Source: Tichowtungia aerotolerans
GTDB lineage: Bacteria > Verrucomicrobiota > Kiritimatiellia > Kiritimatiellales > Tichowtungiaceae
Length of the DNA stretch: 64,000 bases
Reading direction: 5' to 3'
Assembly (NCBI RefSeq): GCF_009905215.1
Contig: NZ_CP047593.1
Span: 1,430,900-1,494,899 of the forward strand
Both the position numbers and the translations under genes were made by a program. This document shows positions 1-8,475 of the stretch, piece by piece. Each line of letters opens with the position of its first letter. The first letter of the stretch is position 1. Under the pieces are notes generated by a model, which saw only the letters and a list, made by a program, of their open reading frames with translations, had not been told where the DNA came from and did no database searches.

Positions 1-87
1 GAAGAGGAGGTCCGTAAGATCGAAGAGGAAGACGACAGCGGCAGAAGTGTTCTCGAAGTGCTCGGCCGCCTGCAGAAACTCCGCTAG
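1..87 (+). CDS. 3' end of an unidentified protein (partial)
   Basis: Frame 1 is open from the first base to a TAG at 85-87 and encodes 28 residues. They form an acidic stretch (EEEVRKIEEEDD) followed by SVLEVLGRLQKLR, which looks like a charged C-terminal helix. The start lies outside the window and no family can be named from this tail. It is reported because the frame is open and ends just before a non-coding stretch that carries a dyad-repeat pair. Confidence 0.5.
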   Translation, partial: EEEVRKIEEEDDSGRSVLEVLGRLQKLR

Positions 88-142
88 CCCTATACGAAAC
101 CGCGCGCGTGCCCGGGAAGGGCACGTGCCGGAGCCTGGACTG

Positions 143-188
143 TTCCAAGGTTTGGAATGTTCGGCGTCGTTTTTTCCAAACCCTGGAA
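143..188. repeat. Pair of 15-bp dyads, 31 bp apart
   Basis: Two copies of the window-wide dyad TTCCAA-N3-TTGGAA lie at 143-157 (TTCCAAGGTTTGGAA) and 174-188 (TTCCAAACCCTGGAA). Their starts are 31 bp apart, the same distance as the pair at 60283/60314. They sit in the intergenic stretch 88-295, which holds no other recognisable feature. Confidence 0.75.
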
Positions 189-295
189 ATATCAGAAATC
201 GAGGGCCCCTTCGTCGGATTCGCGAAAGAAAAAGCCCTGTTCAGAAAGCGGTTTATTCGGTATTATTCTGGTGGAGCAGAGAAAGGAGGGTTTGG

Positions 296-559
296 ATGAA
301 TACAGATCATAAACCGGTTCGAAAATGCCATGACTGCGGACTGAATCTCTTTGATCATTGCGGCATCTACGACATGCCTCGGGAAATGTGGAAACACCGC
401 ACCTGCCCCGGATATAAAAATCAGGAATTGCTGGATACCTACAACGAGATACAGGCCCGGTCACAGGTTAACGAACACAAACAGAAGCGTCGCGAAGTCG
501 CCCGGGCGCGAGCCACCGAACCTCATCATCAGGAGCGACTGCCCCTCGCCAACAGATAG
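296..559 (+). CDS. Small Cys-rich hypothetical protein (87 aa)
   Basis: The ATG at 296 follows a strong ribosome binding site (AAAGGAGG at 282-289). A longer open frame upstream runs through the dyad repeats and is not used here. Near the N-terminus are CHDCG (residues about 10-14), HC about ten residues on, and a further Cys in RTCPGY, with a conserved-looking PREMW between them. This spacing of Cys and His suggests a small zinc-binding fold. The C-terminal third is rich in Arg, Lys and Glu. I do not recognise a named family; function is unknown. Confidence 0.7.
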   Translation: MNTDHKPVRKCHDCGLNLFDHCGIYDMPREMWKHRTCPGYKNQELLDTYNEIQARSQVNEHKQKRREVARARATEPHHQERLPLANR

Positions 560-598
560 ATGTAAAGAAGACTCCGCATCTTTACGGTTTCCATGCAC

Positions 599-1217
599 TA
601 GGGCGTGTTAACACAACGGGAGCATGTTCACGGGTAGTGCGAAGTAAATAAATACGGTAAACATTACATCGAGTTTCTCGAAGCGGCAGAGAAGATCCTG
701 CGGAACCCCTTAAGTCGGCGAAAGAGGCGTTCACCCGCGTATCTAGGCTTGTACATCTCGCGATCATATTCCCATGGGTTAACTCGGTTGGGGGTAGGGG
801 GAACAACTGGATTCATTCCAGGACCGAATACGAGCTGTCGGGTCTCATTGTCTTCGCAAGCTCTATCCATGAGCACGGTACAGATTTCTGCCGGCTGGTT
901 TTCAGCCCAGTTTGCAATCAGCTCTCGCCCGGCGAGAGCATCGCCTGCCTGACCCGGAGGCAGAGAATGCCCACCGGGTCATCCGTGTATAAATGGTGTG
1001 CCAGGTTCCGAAATGAACAGGTAGGCCGCGCCATTTGCATCCATGCTCTGCCACATAGAGAATGGCATTCAAAACATCAATATTTGATAGGGTTACATTG
1101 CCTCGTTGCACTGGCAGCACGCGAGCGATCTTCTTGTATTGAGCTTGTGTCACTTTCGTTAAGAAAGATAATGCAAGTCTTGTTGTATCTGCAGGCGCAT
1201 AGTGTTAACATGCTCTA
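599..1217 (-). mobile_element. Decayed IS5-family insertion sequence
   Basis: The element is bounded by imperfect terminal inverted repeats. The left end is TAGGGCGTGTTAACAC (599-614). The right end, read inward on the minus strand, is TAGAGCATGTTAACAC (1217-1202). They differ at two of 16 positions. The tetramer CTAG is present at both outer borders (598-601 and 1215-1218), consistent with the short targets of IS5-family elements. At about 620 bp it is shorter than an intact IS of this family, because the transposase has lost its middle. Confidence 0.8.
664..1153 (-). pseudogene. IS5-family transposase, internally deleted
   Basis: The N-terminal part (1153 downwards) encodes the typical IS5 start with ILYVAEHGCKWRGLP and GTWHTIYTRMTRWA. 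The frame then jumps into C-terminal sequence: in another frame the DNA encodes PGQAGDALAGRELI, then MDRACEDNETRQL, NPWEYDREMYK and RLFRRLKGFRRIF, the usual DDE-domain end. About 90 codons between these blocks, including part of the catalytic core, are missing, and the halves are out of frame. The copy cannot encode an active transposase. Confidence 0.85.
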
Positions 1218-2807
1218 GGCGTTTTTCTTCTTTTCGGCTTCGTAGTCGTCGAGGGTGCCGGGGTAGTCGATGATGCCGTCTTCGGTGATTTCGAGGATGC
1301 GCGTGGCAAGTGTTGCGATAAAGCGATGGTCGTGCGAGACGAAGATCAGGGTGTTGGGGAAGAGCGACAGGCTGTAGTTGAGCGCTTCGATTGATTCGAG
1401 GTCCAGATGGTTGGTGGGTTCGTCCAGCGCCAGCACGTTGCCGCCTTCCATCATCATTTTGGAAAGGATCAATCGGGCCTTTTCGCCTCCGCTGAGTACC
1501 TTGATTTCTTTCAGCACGTCCTGACCTTTAAAAAGCATTTTTCCCATAAAGGAGCGCAGATCCACCTCGGGGGTGTCGGCGTCGGAGAAACGGTTGAGCC
1601 ATTCCAGTGCCGGTTTCTTCGGATCCAGCATGGAGGAAGCGTCCTGCGGAAACAGGCTGAACTGAACGGTTTCGCCAAAAATGATCTCTCCGGAATCACT
1701 CTTCAGCTGTCCGCACAGGGTGTTGAGCAGCGTGGTTTTTCCGATGCCGTTTTTGCCGATGATGGCGACGCGTTCCTCCGGACCGATGGTGATGGAGAAA
1801 TCTTTGAAGATGGTTTCGTCGTACGACTTGGAGATCGACGTGGCTTCGATTACTTTGTCGCCTAGTCGCGTTTTCGGATTGAAGCGGATGAAGGGCGAGA
1901 CCCGGCTGCTGGCTTTGAATTTTTTGATTTCGAGTTTATCGAGTGTCTTTTTGCGCGAGGTGGCCTGTTTGGCTTTGGAGGCGTTGGAGCTGAAACGCGA
2001 AATGAACGCCTTAAGTTCGTTGGCCTGCTTTTCGATTTTCTTGTTGGCTTTTTCCTGCTGTTCGCGCGCTTCAAGGCTGGCGATGGTGGAGTCGTCGTAG
2101 TTGCCCGGGAACAGTCGGATTTCGTGATAGTCCAGGTCGGCAATGTGCGTGCAGACCTGATTGAGGAAAAAGCGGTCATGCGAAATAGTGATCACCATTC
2201 CGGTGTAGCGTTTGAGCAGGTCGACGAGCCACTCAATGGACTCCATGTCCAGATGGTTGGTCGGTTCGTCGAGCAGCAGGAGATCCGGTTTCCCGAACAG
2301 AACCTGCGCCAGCAGAATCCGCAGCTTAAAGCCCCCCTGCAGAACCGTCATGCTCTGCCCGAACAGATCCTCGGTAAAGCCCAGCCCGACCAGCAGCGCG
2401 GCGGCTTCCGATTCCATCGTGTATCCGCCGGCTTCGCCGAACTCGTCTTCAATGTGCCCGCAGCGCTCGTTCTCTTCGTCGGTAAGCTCCTCTTTTGAAT
2501 AGAGCATTTCCCGTTCGCAGTGCAGTTTCCACAGCACGGGATTTCCCATGCAGACCGTGTCGAGAATGGTGTACTCGTCAAACGCGGAGTGGTCCTGGCG
2601 GAGATAGCCCAGCGTGCAGCCTTCGCCGATAACGACCTCGCCCTCGCTGGGGTCGAGCTGTCCGGTCAGAATTTTCATAAAGGTGGATTTTCCGCAGCCG
2701 TTGGCTCCGATCAGCCCGTAGCGGTTGCCCGGAACAAACTTCACAGAAACGTCCTCGAAAAGAGCGGTTTTGCTGAAGCGCATGGTGATTTTGGATGTTG
2801 AGATCAT
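1215..2807 (-). CDS. ABC-F family ATPase, YbiT-like (530 aa)
   Basis: This is a cytoplasmic protein with two ABC ATPase domains and no membrane segments, as in ABC-F translation factors that act at the ribosomal E site. Walker A of domain 1 is GANGCGKST (residues 34-42); domain 2 has GKNGIGKTT. Both domains have LDEPTNHLD, and domain 2 has the signature LSGGEK. A charged linker lies between the domains. The start at 2807 (MISTSKITMRF) matches the family and gives 530 residues, the length of E. coli YbiT; a longer frame upstream has no family-like sequence. The TAG stop at 1215-1217 is also the terminal base triplet of the adjacent IS remnant, so the original C-terminus may have differed slightly. 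It is divergent from the helicase gene. Confidence 0.93.
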   Translation of the reverse strand: MISTSKITMRFSKTALFEDVSVKFVPGNRYGLIGANGCGKSTFMKILTGQLDPSEGEVVIGEGCTLGYLRQDHSAFDEYTILDTVCMGNPVLWKLHCEREMLYSKEELTDEENERCGHIEDEFGEAGGYTMESEAAALLVGLGFTEDLFGQSMTVLQGGFKLRILLAQVLFGKPDLLLLDEPTNHLDMESIEWLVDLLKRYTGMVITISHDRFFLNQVCTHIADLDYHEIRLFPGNYDDSTIASLEAREQQEKANKKIEKQANELKAFISRFSSNASKAKQATSRKKTLDKLEIKKFKASSRVSPFIRFNPKTRLGDKVIEATSISKSYDETIFKDFSITIGPEERVAIIGKNGIGKTTLLNTLCGQLKSDSGEIIFGETVQFSLFPQDASSMLDPKKPALEWLNRFSDADTPEVDLRSFMGKMLFKGQDVLKEIKVLSGGEKARLILSKMMMEGGNVLALDEPTNHLDLESIEALNYSLSLFPNTLIFVSHDHRFIATLATRILEITEDGIIDYPGTLDDYEAEKKKNA

Positions 2808-2957
2808 GGGGCGGTCCTGTGTTTTTCTGTGAAATGAGCGCCGTGTATAACAGGATGCGCCCCGGGATCCGAACGTTAACCGCCCTGAATTTTTCTCACA
2901 GAGCTTGATTTCACATGCCGTATGGTCTCTTGATGTCCGGATAAACAAAGGACACAT

Positions 2958-4211
2958 ATGCCGTTTTCCAAACTGGGGCTCCTCGAGCCGATTCTTCGCG
3001 TGGTGGATGCCGTTCACTACAAAACGCCCACTCCCGTTCAGGAGCAGGCCATCCCGCTGATCCTCGAAGGCGACGACCTGATTGCCCGGGCGCAGACCGG
3101 AACCGGCAAAACTGCCGCCTTCGCGCTGCCCATTCTACAGCGACTTAACTTCGTTGAAACCGACCCGGAACCCGGTTCGCCGCTCGTACTGGTGCTGGTG
3201 CCAACCCGCGAGCTCGCTCAGCAGGTCGCGGACACCTTCGAAGAATTTGAACGGCACCTTCCGCGCAGCATCGGCGTTGCCACCGTCATCGGCGGCGAAG
3301 ATATTCTCGACCAGCTGCGCAGGCTGGAGCAGGGTGTCGATGTCGTCGTCGCCACGCCCGGCCGGCTGCTCGAACTCGTTCGTTCGGAAAAAATCTTTTT
3401 CGAGGCGCTTCGCTATTTCGTCATCGACGAAGCCGACCGCCTGCTGGCGCTCGGCTTTGCCGAAGAGCTCGGGCAGATTCTGGAGGTTCTGCCGATCGTG
3501 CGCCAGACCCTGCTGTTTTCGGCAACTTATCCCCAAAAGGTCGTCAGCCTCACCGAGCAGATCATGCAGAATCCCGTGGTGGTGAACGCGTCCGGCGATG
3601 TGCCGACCGTAACCAACATCACGCAGCGCGCCATCGAAGTGAACCGCCTCAACCGTCGGCCGCTTCTGCAGCATCTGGTCCGCGAAGAGGCGTGGAAGCA
3701 TGTTCTCGTATTTGTGAGCAGCAAACGCGCGGCACGCAACCTCGCCGTAAAACTCAAACGTAACGGGATTGAGGCCGACGCCTTCCACGGCGACCTCAGC
3801 CAGGATGAGCGCACCTTTGTTCTCAATCAGTTTAAAAACCGCAGCATCCACGTCTTGATCGCCACCGATATTGCGGCGCGCGGAATCGACATCCAGAACC
3901 TCTCCACCGTCGTCAATTACGACCTGCCGCGCTCACCCGTCGACTACATCCACCGCATCGGCCGCACCGGCCGCGCCGGGGCCGCCGGCGTCGCCGTCAG
4001 CTTCATCGACTTCAACGACATGGCGCATTTTGCGCTCATCGAAAAACGGACCAAAGTCCGCGTTGACCGCGAACAGGTTCCCGGCTTTGAACTCGAAGGC
4101 GAAGCCCCGAAAAAGAAAAAGGGACCGCCGCCGAAAAAAGGCAGACGCCCCAGCAAAAAAGATAAAGCCCGCGCGGCGGCCGCCAAAGCCGCAGAACGCG
4201 GGGAATCATGA
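2958..4211 (+). CDS. rhlE: DEAD-box RNA helicase, RhlE-like (417 aa)
   Basis: ATP-dependent RNA helicase of superfamily 2, expected to remodel RNA in the cytoplasm. Visible motifs are a Q-motif (TPVQEQAIP), motif I AQTGTGKT (45-52), PTRELAQQ, TPGR, the DEAD box (157-160), SAT in LFSATYP, and the C-terminal ATDIAARGID and HRIGRTGR. The tail is a Lys/Arg-rich extension (KKKKGPPPKKGRRP), typical of RhlE-type proteins and likely to bind RNA. The ATG follows AAAGGA with a 5-base spacer. The stop overlaps the next start (ATGA), so the two genes are translationally coupled. The gene symbol is by family likeness only. Confidence 0.92.
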   Translation: MPFSKLGLLEPILRVVDAVHYKTPTPVQEQAIPLILEGDDLIARAQTGTGKTAAFALPILQRLNFVETDPEPGSPLVLVLVPTRELAQQVADTFEEFERHLPRSIGVATVIGGEDILDQLRRLEQGVDVVVATPGRLLELVRSEKIFFEALRYFVIDEADRLLALGFAEELGQILEVLPIVRQTLLFSATYPQKVVSLTEQIMQNPVVVNASGDVPTVTNITQRAIEVNRLNRRPLLQHLVREEAWKHVLVFVSSKRAARNLAVKLKRNGIEADAFHGDLSQDERTFVLNQFKNRSIHVLIATDIAARGIDIQNLSTVVNYDLPRSPVDYIHRIGRTGRAGAAGVAVSFIDFNDMAHFALIEKRTKVRVDREQVPGFELEGEAPKKKKGPPPKKGRRPSKKDKARAAAAKAAERGES

Positions 4212-4879
4212 ACCCGTGGGTAGTCATCGATCAGGCGACCGTGCCGGGCGACGGCGGCGAAATGAAGCTGCTGCAGCGCACGCATGAATTTACCATCAAC
4301 GTCAAAAACGAAGAGCTCATGAACAGCCGCCTGCACGGCTCCGAAGATGCGCTCGCCGAGCTCACCTGCAAGCCGCTCGCCGCTCGGAAAAAACCGAAGG
4401 TCCTCATCGGTGGACTCGGCATGGGCTACACCCTCGGCGCGGCCCTCAGCCATCTCGGGCCGCAGGCCCGCGTCGTCGTCGCCGAACTCGTTCCCGCCGT
4501 CATCCAATGGAACCGCACCTATCTGGCCGACCTCGCGGGGCGCCCGCTGGAGGATCCTCGTGCAACGGTCCGCCAGGGCGACGTGGCCGCCATCATCCAG
4601 GAGCAGAAAAATGTCTACGACGCCATCCTGCTCGACGTCGACAACGGCCCCGAAGGGCTCACGCATGAAGAAAACGACCGCCTGTATACGCCGGCCGGCC
4701 TCGCCGAAGCCAAAGCTGCGCTTCGGCCCGGCGGCGTCCTCGCCATCTGGTCCGCGTTCCCGGACAAAAAATTCACTAAGCGACTTCGCGCCGCCGGCTT
4801 CAATGTCGAAGAAGTCCCCGCGCGATCACGCGGCGCCCGCGGCCGCTGGCACCACATCTGGCTGGCTGCAAAGCCATAA
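4208..4879 (+). CDS. Spermidine-synthase-like methyltransferase-fold protein (223 aa)
   Basis: The protein has the class I SAM-dependent methyltransferase / spermidine synthase fold: a glycine-rich nucleotide loop (VLIGGLGMGYTLG, about residues 65-77), an acidic strand end (VVVAELVPAVIQWN), and ILLDVDNGPEG followed by LRPGGVLAIWSA. It resembles stand-alone SpeE-like proteins that lack the N-terminal domain of true spermidine synthases. The substrate is unknown. Its ATG overlaps the helicase stop by 4 bp, so the two are co-translated; whether they share a role in RNA is not shown by the sequence. Confidence 0.8.
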   Translation: MNPWVVIDQATVPGDGGEMKLLQRTHEFTINVKNEELMNSRLHGSEDALAELTCKPLAARKKPKVLIGGLGMGYTLGAALSHLGPQARVVVAELVPAVIQWNRTYLADLAGRPLEDPRATVRQGDVAAIIQEQKNVYDAILLDVDNGPEGLTHEENDRLYTPAGLAEAKAALRPGGVLAIWSAFPDKKFTKRLRAAGFNVEEVPARSRGARGRWHHIWLAAKP

Positions 4880-4891
4880 CGCGGACGAGGC

Positions 4892-4906
4892 TTCCAACCC
4901 TTGGAA
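4892..4906. repeat. 15-bp dyad repeat (perfect arms)
   Basis: TTCCAACCCTTGGAA lies 13 bp downstream of the methyltransferase-fold gene and is one of the perfect 6-3-6 copies in the window. It is directly followed by a GC-rich hairpin at 4914-4935. Confidence 0.75.
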
Positions 4907-4913
4907 AAGAAAA

Positions 4914-4935
4914 GGCGGGGGTCTCGAACCCCGCC
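4914..4935 (+). terminator. GC-rich hairpin after the helicase operon
   Basis: GGCGGGG (4914-4920) can pair with CCCCGCC (4929-4935) across an 8-base loop. A T-rich stretch (TTGTTTTTG) begins about 14 bases further on rather than immediately, so this is a plausible but atypical terminator. Confidence 0.4.
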
Positions 4936-5008
4936 CTGCAGATGCTTGTTTTTGTTGAGGTTAAGCACTAACCGTTTGTCGGTCGAGCGGGTCAATCGAA
5001 GAGTTTTT

Positions 5009-5081
5009 GCCACAAAAAACACAAAACAGATTCTGAATGGGCGGCCTATAAGCCGCCGTCTATTTTTGTGTTTTTTGTGGC
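5009..5081. repeat. Long inverted repeat with inner hairpin (convergent terminator candidate)
   Basis: An 18-bp arm, GCCACAAAAAACACAAAA (5009-5026), is perfectly complementary to 5064-5081. The enclosed segment contains a second small stem, GCGGC (5041-5045) with GCCGC (5052-5056). It lies between the convergent ends of the methyltransferase-fold gene and leuS. The A-tract on one strand and T-tract on the other could let it terminate transcription in both directions. Confidence 0.6.
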
Positions 5082-5083
5082 GA

Positions 5084-7606
5084 TTAACTCACTGCAATGT
5101 TCACCAGTCGTCCTGGAACCACAATCACTTTGCGGATGGTTTTGCCTTCGGTCCATTTTTTGACCGCTTCGTCTTCCATCGCCAGTTTTTCGATATCGTC
5201 TTTGGAGGCGCTGGACGGCACGAAGATCTGTCCGCGGACTTTGCCGTTGACCTGCAGGGCCATCTGGATTTCGTCACGGTGCAGCGCGGCTTCGATCACT
5301 TCCGGCCAGTCGGCGTTGAGCACGCCGCCGTTATGGCCGAGTTCGGTCCACAGCTCTTCGGCAATGTGCGGCGCGAAGGGCGAGATGAGCAGAACGACTT
5401 TTTCGATGGCGTCGCGGAAGACCGCTTTGGCCTGGTCGGAGCTGTTCTCGGAAACCTTCAGTTCGTCGACCGCGTTCATCAGCTCCATGATGGTCGAAAT
5501 CGCGGTATGGAAGTGGAAGGCGCCGTCGAGGTCGTGCGTAATCTTTTTGACCGATTCGTGCACTTTGCGGAACAAGTCGCGTTCCGGCTTGTCCATTGTA
5601 TCCATGTCCGGCGTCGAGTCCTTAACCTCTTCGAGCAGGCCGTGGTTCTGCCAGACGCGGGTCCAGATGCGTTTGAGAAAACGGTAGGATCCTTCAACGG
5701 CGGAGTCGTTCCACTCGGCCTCTTTTTCGGGCGGGCCGATAAAGAGGGTGTAGAGGCGGACGGTGTCGGCGCCGTAGTTTTCAATCAGCTCGTTGGGGCT
5801 GACGACGTTGCCTTTGGATTTGGACATCTTGTAGAGGTTTCCGTCCGGGCCCTTTTTGCAGATCATACCCTGCGTGAAGAGCTTGGCGAACGGCTCGTCG
5901 AAGTCGATCAGGTCGAGGTCGTAAACGACTTTGGTGAAGAAGCGGGCGTAGAGCAGGTGCAGAATGGCGTGCTCAATGCCGCCGATATACTGGTCGACCG
6001 GCAGCCAGTTGTTGGCGGCGTGTGAGTCGATTGCTTTGGTGTCGTCCTGTGCGTTGAGGTAGCGCAGGAAGTACCAGCTCGAATCCACGAAGGTATCCAT
6101 GGTGTCGGACTCGCGCCGCGCGGGCTCGCCGCATTTCGGGCAGCTGCAGTTCATGAACTCTTCGCTGGCAGCCAGCGGCGATTCGCCGGTCGGTTTGAAT
6201 TCGACGTTTTCCGGCAGGCGGACGGGAAGGTCTTCGTCTTCGACCGGAACCATTCCGCAGCGATCGCAGTAGACGATCGGGATCGGCGCGCCCCAGTAGC
6301 GCTGGCGGGAAATCAGCCAGTCGCGCAGGCGGTAGTTGATGGTGCCTTTACCGAAGCCTTCGGCCTCGGCTTTTTTGACCATCGCTGCAATCGCTTCGCG
6401 GTTGGGCATGCCGGTGAACTCGCCGGAATCAAAGCAGGTGCCGTCTTCGGTGTAGGCATCGTCCATTTCGTCGAGCTTGAGCGTGCCTTCCGGGTTCTGG
6501 ATCGAAAGCTTGATCGGCAGGTCGTATTTTTTCGCAAACGCCCAGTCGCGGGTGTCGTGTGCGGGGACCGCCATGACCGCGCCGGTTCCGTACATCAGTA
6601 CGTAGTCGCCGACCCACAGCGGCACTTTGTCGCCGGTGTAGGGGTTGACCACAGTTCGGCCGGTGAAGACACCTTTCTTTTCGAGCGTGTCTGATTCGCG
6701 GTCTATATTCGTTAACTTTGCGCTCTCTTTAATGAAATTCAGGACATCCTGCTCCTGCGGGAGGCCGGCGACCATTTCTTTGAGCTGCGGGTATTCCGGC
6801 GCGACGGACATGTAGGTGCAGCCGTAAATGGTGTCGACGCGGGTGGTGAAGCAGGATACTACGTCAGACGAATCTTTTGCTCCGTCTTCGCGCGGAACGA
6901 GGGCGAAGTCGATTTCGGTTCCTTCGGAGCGACCGATCCAGTTGCGCTGCATGGTTTTCACGCGCTCCGGCCAGCCTTCGAGCTTGTCGAGATCGTCGAG
7001 CAGGCGGTGGGCGTAGTCGGTGATTTTGAAGAACCACTGTTCGAGGGCTTTCTGTTCAACCGTTGAATCGCAACGGTCGCAGGCGCCGTCGACGACCTGT
7101 TCGTTGGCCAGCACGGTGGCGCAGTCCGGGCACCAGTTGACGTTGCTTTTTTTCTTATAAGCCAGTCCGCGGTTGAACATCTGGATGAAGAGCCACTGGG
7201 TCCATTTGTAGTAGTTCGGCTCGCAGGAGGCGACCTCTTTGTCCCAGTCGTAGCAGCAGCCCCAGGCGGCGAGCTGTTCTTTCATCACGGCGATGTTGTT
7301 CATCGTGCTTTCGCGCGGCGGGGTGCCGGTTTTGATCGCGGCGTTTTCGGCCGGCAGGCCGAAGGCGTCCCAGCCCATCGGGGAGAGCACGTTGAAGCCG
7401 CGCATCTTTTTGTAGCGCACCACGGCATCGCCGATGATGTAGTTGCGGCCGTGGCCGACGTGCAGCTTGCCGGACGGATAGGGGAACATCATCAGGCAGT
7501 AATACTTGTTCGCGGTATCTGACAGATCGGTTTTAAAGGTGCCGGTGTCGGTCCACAGCTTCTGCCATTTCGATTCAATTTCTGAAAAAGGGTATTTCTC
7601 GTTCAT
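5084..7606 (-). CDS. leuS: Leucyl-tRNA synthetase (840 aa)
   Basis: Class I aminoacyl-tRNA synthetase that charges tRNA-Leu. The HIGH-type motif is HVGH (49-52) within FPYPSGKLHVGHGRNY, and the KMSKS motif is at 593-597. The CP1 editing insertion is present between them (including VPAHDTRDWAFA, the editing-pocket segment). Two CxxC pairs (CPDC, CDRC) around residues 160-180 suggest a zinc-binding knuckle. CSCPKCGEPARRESDTMDTFVDSSWYFLR is split by this text into CSCPKCG and DTMDTFVDSSWYFLRY, the usual region before KMSKS. The ATG at 7606 gives the family's usual N-terminus. It is a single-gene unit. Confidence 0.97.
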   Translation of the reverse strand: MNEKYPFSEIESKWQKLWTDTGTFKTDLSDTANKYYCLMMFPYPSGKLHVGHGRNYIIGDAVVRYKKMRGFNVLSPMGWDAFGLPAENAAIKTGTPPRESTMNNIAVMKEQLAAWGCCYDWDKEVASCEPNYYKWTQWLFIQMFNRGLAYKKKSNVNWCPDCATVLANEQVVDGACDRCDSTVEQKALEQWFFKITDYAHRLLDDLDKLEGWPERVKTMQRNWIGRSEGTEIDFALVPREDGAKDSSDVVSCFTTRVDTIYGCTYMSVAPEYPQLKEMVAGLPQEQDVLNFIKESAKLTNIDRESDTLEKKGVFTGRTVVNPYTGDKVPLWVGDYVLMYGTGAVMAVPAHDTRDWAFAKKYDLPIKLSIQNPEGTLKLDEMDDAYTEDGTCFDSGEFTGMPNREAIAAMVKKAEAEGFGKGTINYRLRDWLISRQRYWGAPIPIVYCDRCGMVPVEDEDLPVRLPENVEFKPTGESPLAASEEFMNCSCPKCGEPARRESDTMDTFVDSSWYFLRYLNAQDDTKAIDSHAANNWLPVDQYIGGIEHAILHLLYARFFTKVVYDLDLIDFDEPFAKLFTQGMICKKGPDGNLYKMSKSKGNVVSPNELIENYGADTVRLYTLFIGPPEKEAEWNDSAVEGSYRFLKRIWTRVWQNHGLLEEVKDSTPDMDTMDKPERDLFRKVHESVKKITHDLDGAFHFHTAISTIMELMNAVDELKVSENSSDQAKAVFRDAIEKVVLLISPFAPHIAEELWTELGHNGGVLNADWPEVIEAALHRDEIQMALQVNGKVRGQIFVPSSASKDDIEKLAMEDEAVKKWTEGKTIRKVIVVPGRLVNIAVS

Positions 7607-7736
7607 CGTCGCTCCTCGTCATAAACCGCAACAGACTACGGATTTCGGAAAAAACCGCAAGCCGCAACACGTCCGCTTTGGTATTCGCTCGATCCGTTTC
7701 TGTGGGGGCGGCAGGAGGAGCTGACGCGGTTTTGTT

Positions 7737-7751
7737 TTCCAAACCATGGAA
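7737..7751. repeat. 15-bp dyad repeat
   Basis: TTCCAAACCATGGAA has one mismatch to the perfect arms. It lies in the intergenic region between leuS and the CDP-alcohol phosphotransferase gene, about 60 bp upstream of the latter's start. Confidence 0.65.
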
Positions 7752-7809
7752 AAGTTCTGGAAAGATTTGGCCGGCTGATTCTTAATGAGAGAGTTGTTAG
7801 GAGGATTCT

Positions 7810-8475
7810 ATGACGTTTAAAGGGGATAAAAAGGTGGGGCGCTGGCTGCTGGCCGATGGCGAAGAAAACCTCAAGCAATGGCTGCTGCCGAAGGTTCCGG
7901 CAAAAGTGGAAACCTACCATCTGACGTTATCCACTCTGCTTTGGTGTATGGGCATCATCCTGTTCAGCTTTCTGGCGCGTTATCAGATCCATTTCCTTTG
8001 GCTGGTTTCCTTCTTCATTTTTGCGCAATACATCACGGATCTTCTCGACGGCGCCATCGGCCGTCAGCGCAACACCGGTCTGGTCAAGTGGGGTTATTAC
8101 ATGGACCACTTTCTCGACTACATTTTTCTCTGTTCCATCCTGATCGGCTACGGATTGATGGTTGAAGATCACAATAAATACTTCCTGTTCTACATCCTCA
8201 TGCTGTTCGGCGCATTCATGGTTAACTCGTTCCTTTCCTTTGCGGCGACCGGCAACTTCCGCATCAGCTATCTCGGCATCGGCCCGACCGAGATGCGCAT
8301 CGTGTTCATTCTGGTGAACACCGTAATTATCCTGTTTCATGAACGGTTTGATATGACGCTGCTGCTGCCGATTACGCTCGCCGGCGCGACCTTCGGCCTG
8401 TTCGTGGTGGTCTATCAAACCCAGAAACAGCTTTGGAGGATTGATATGGAGGCCAAGCGCAATGCTGAAGAATAA
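7810..8475 (+). CDS. CDP-alcohol phosphatidyltransferase family membrane protein (221 aa)
   Basis: Integral membrane enzyme family that transfers a phosphoalcohol from a CDP-alcohol in phospholipid or related synthesis. The family motif is visible with all four Asp: D77-x2-D80-G81, R85, D99 and D103 (in DLLDGAIGR and GYYMDHFLD). The usual Ala before Arg is Gly here. Several hydrophobic segments follow (about 105-125, 130-150, 165-180, 190-210). The start has a strong GGAGG ribosome binding site. The acceptor alcohol cannot be told from the sequence. The last 14 bp overlap the next gene, so the two are likely co-expressed. Confidence 0.85.
   Translation: MTFKGDKKVGRWLLADGEENLKQWLLPKVPAKVETYHLTLSTLLWCMGIILFSFLARYQIHFLWLVSFFIFAQYITDLLDGAIGRQRNTGLVKWGYYMDHFLDYIFLCSILIGYGLMVEDHNKYFLFYILMLFGAFMVNSFLSFAATGNFRISYLGIGPTEMRIVFILVNTVIILFHERFDMTLLLPITLAGATFGLFVVVYQTQKQLWRIDMEAKRNAEE

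Noticed and set aside
1407-1865. Long open frames opposite the ABC-F gene
   Set aside because: They are opposite-strand shadows of a strongly conserved coding sequence in GC-rich DNA.
4914-4940. GGCGGGGGTCTCGAACCCCGCC resembles a tRNA T-arm
   Set aside because: No D-arm, anticodon arm or acceptor stem could be found upstream at tRNA distances; the hairpin is better read as a terminator or repeat.
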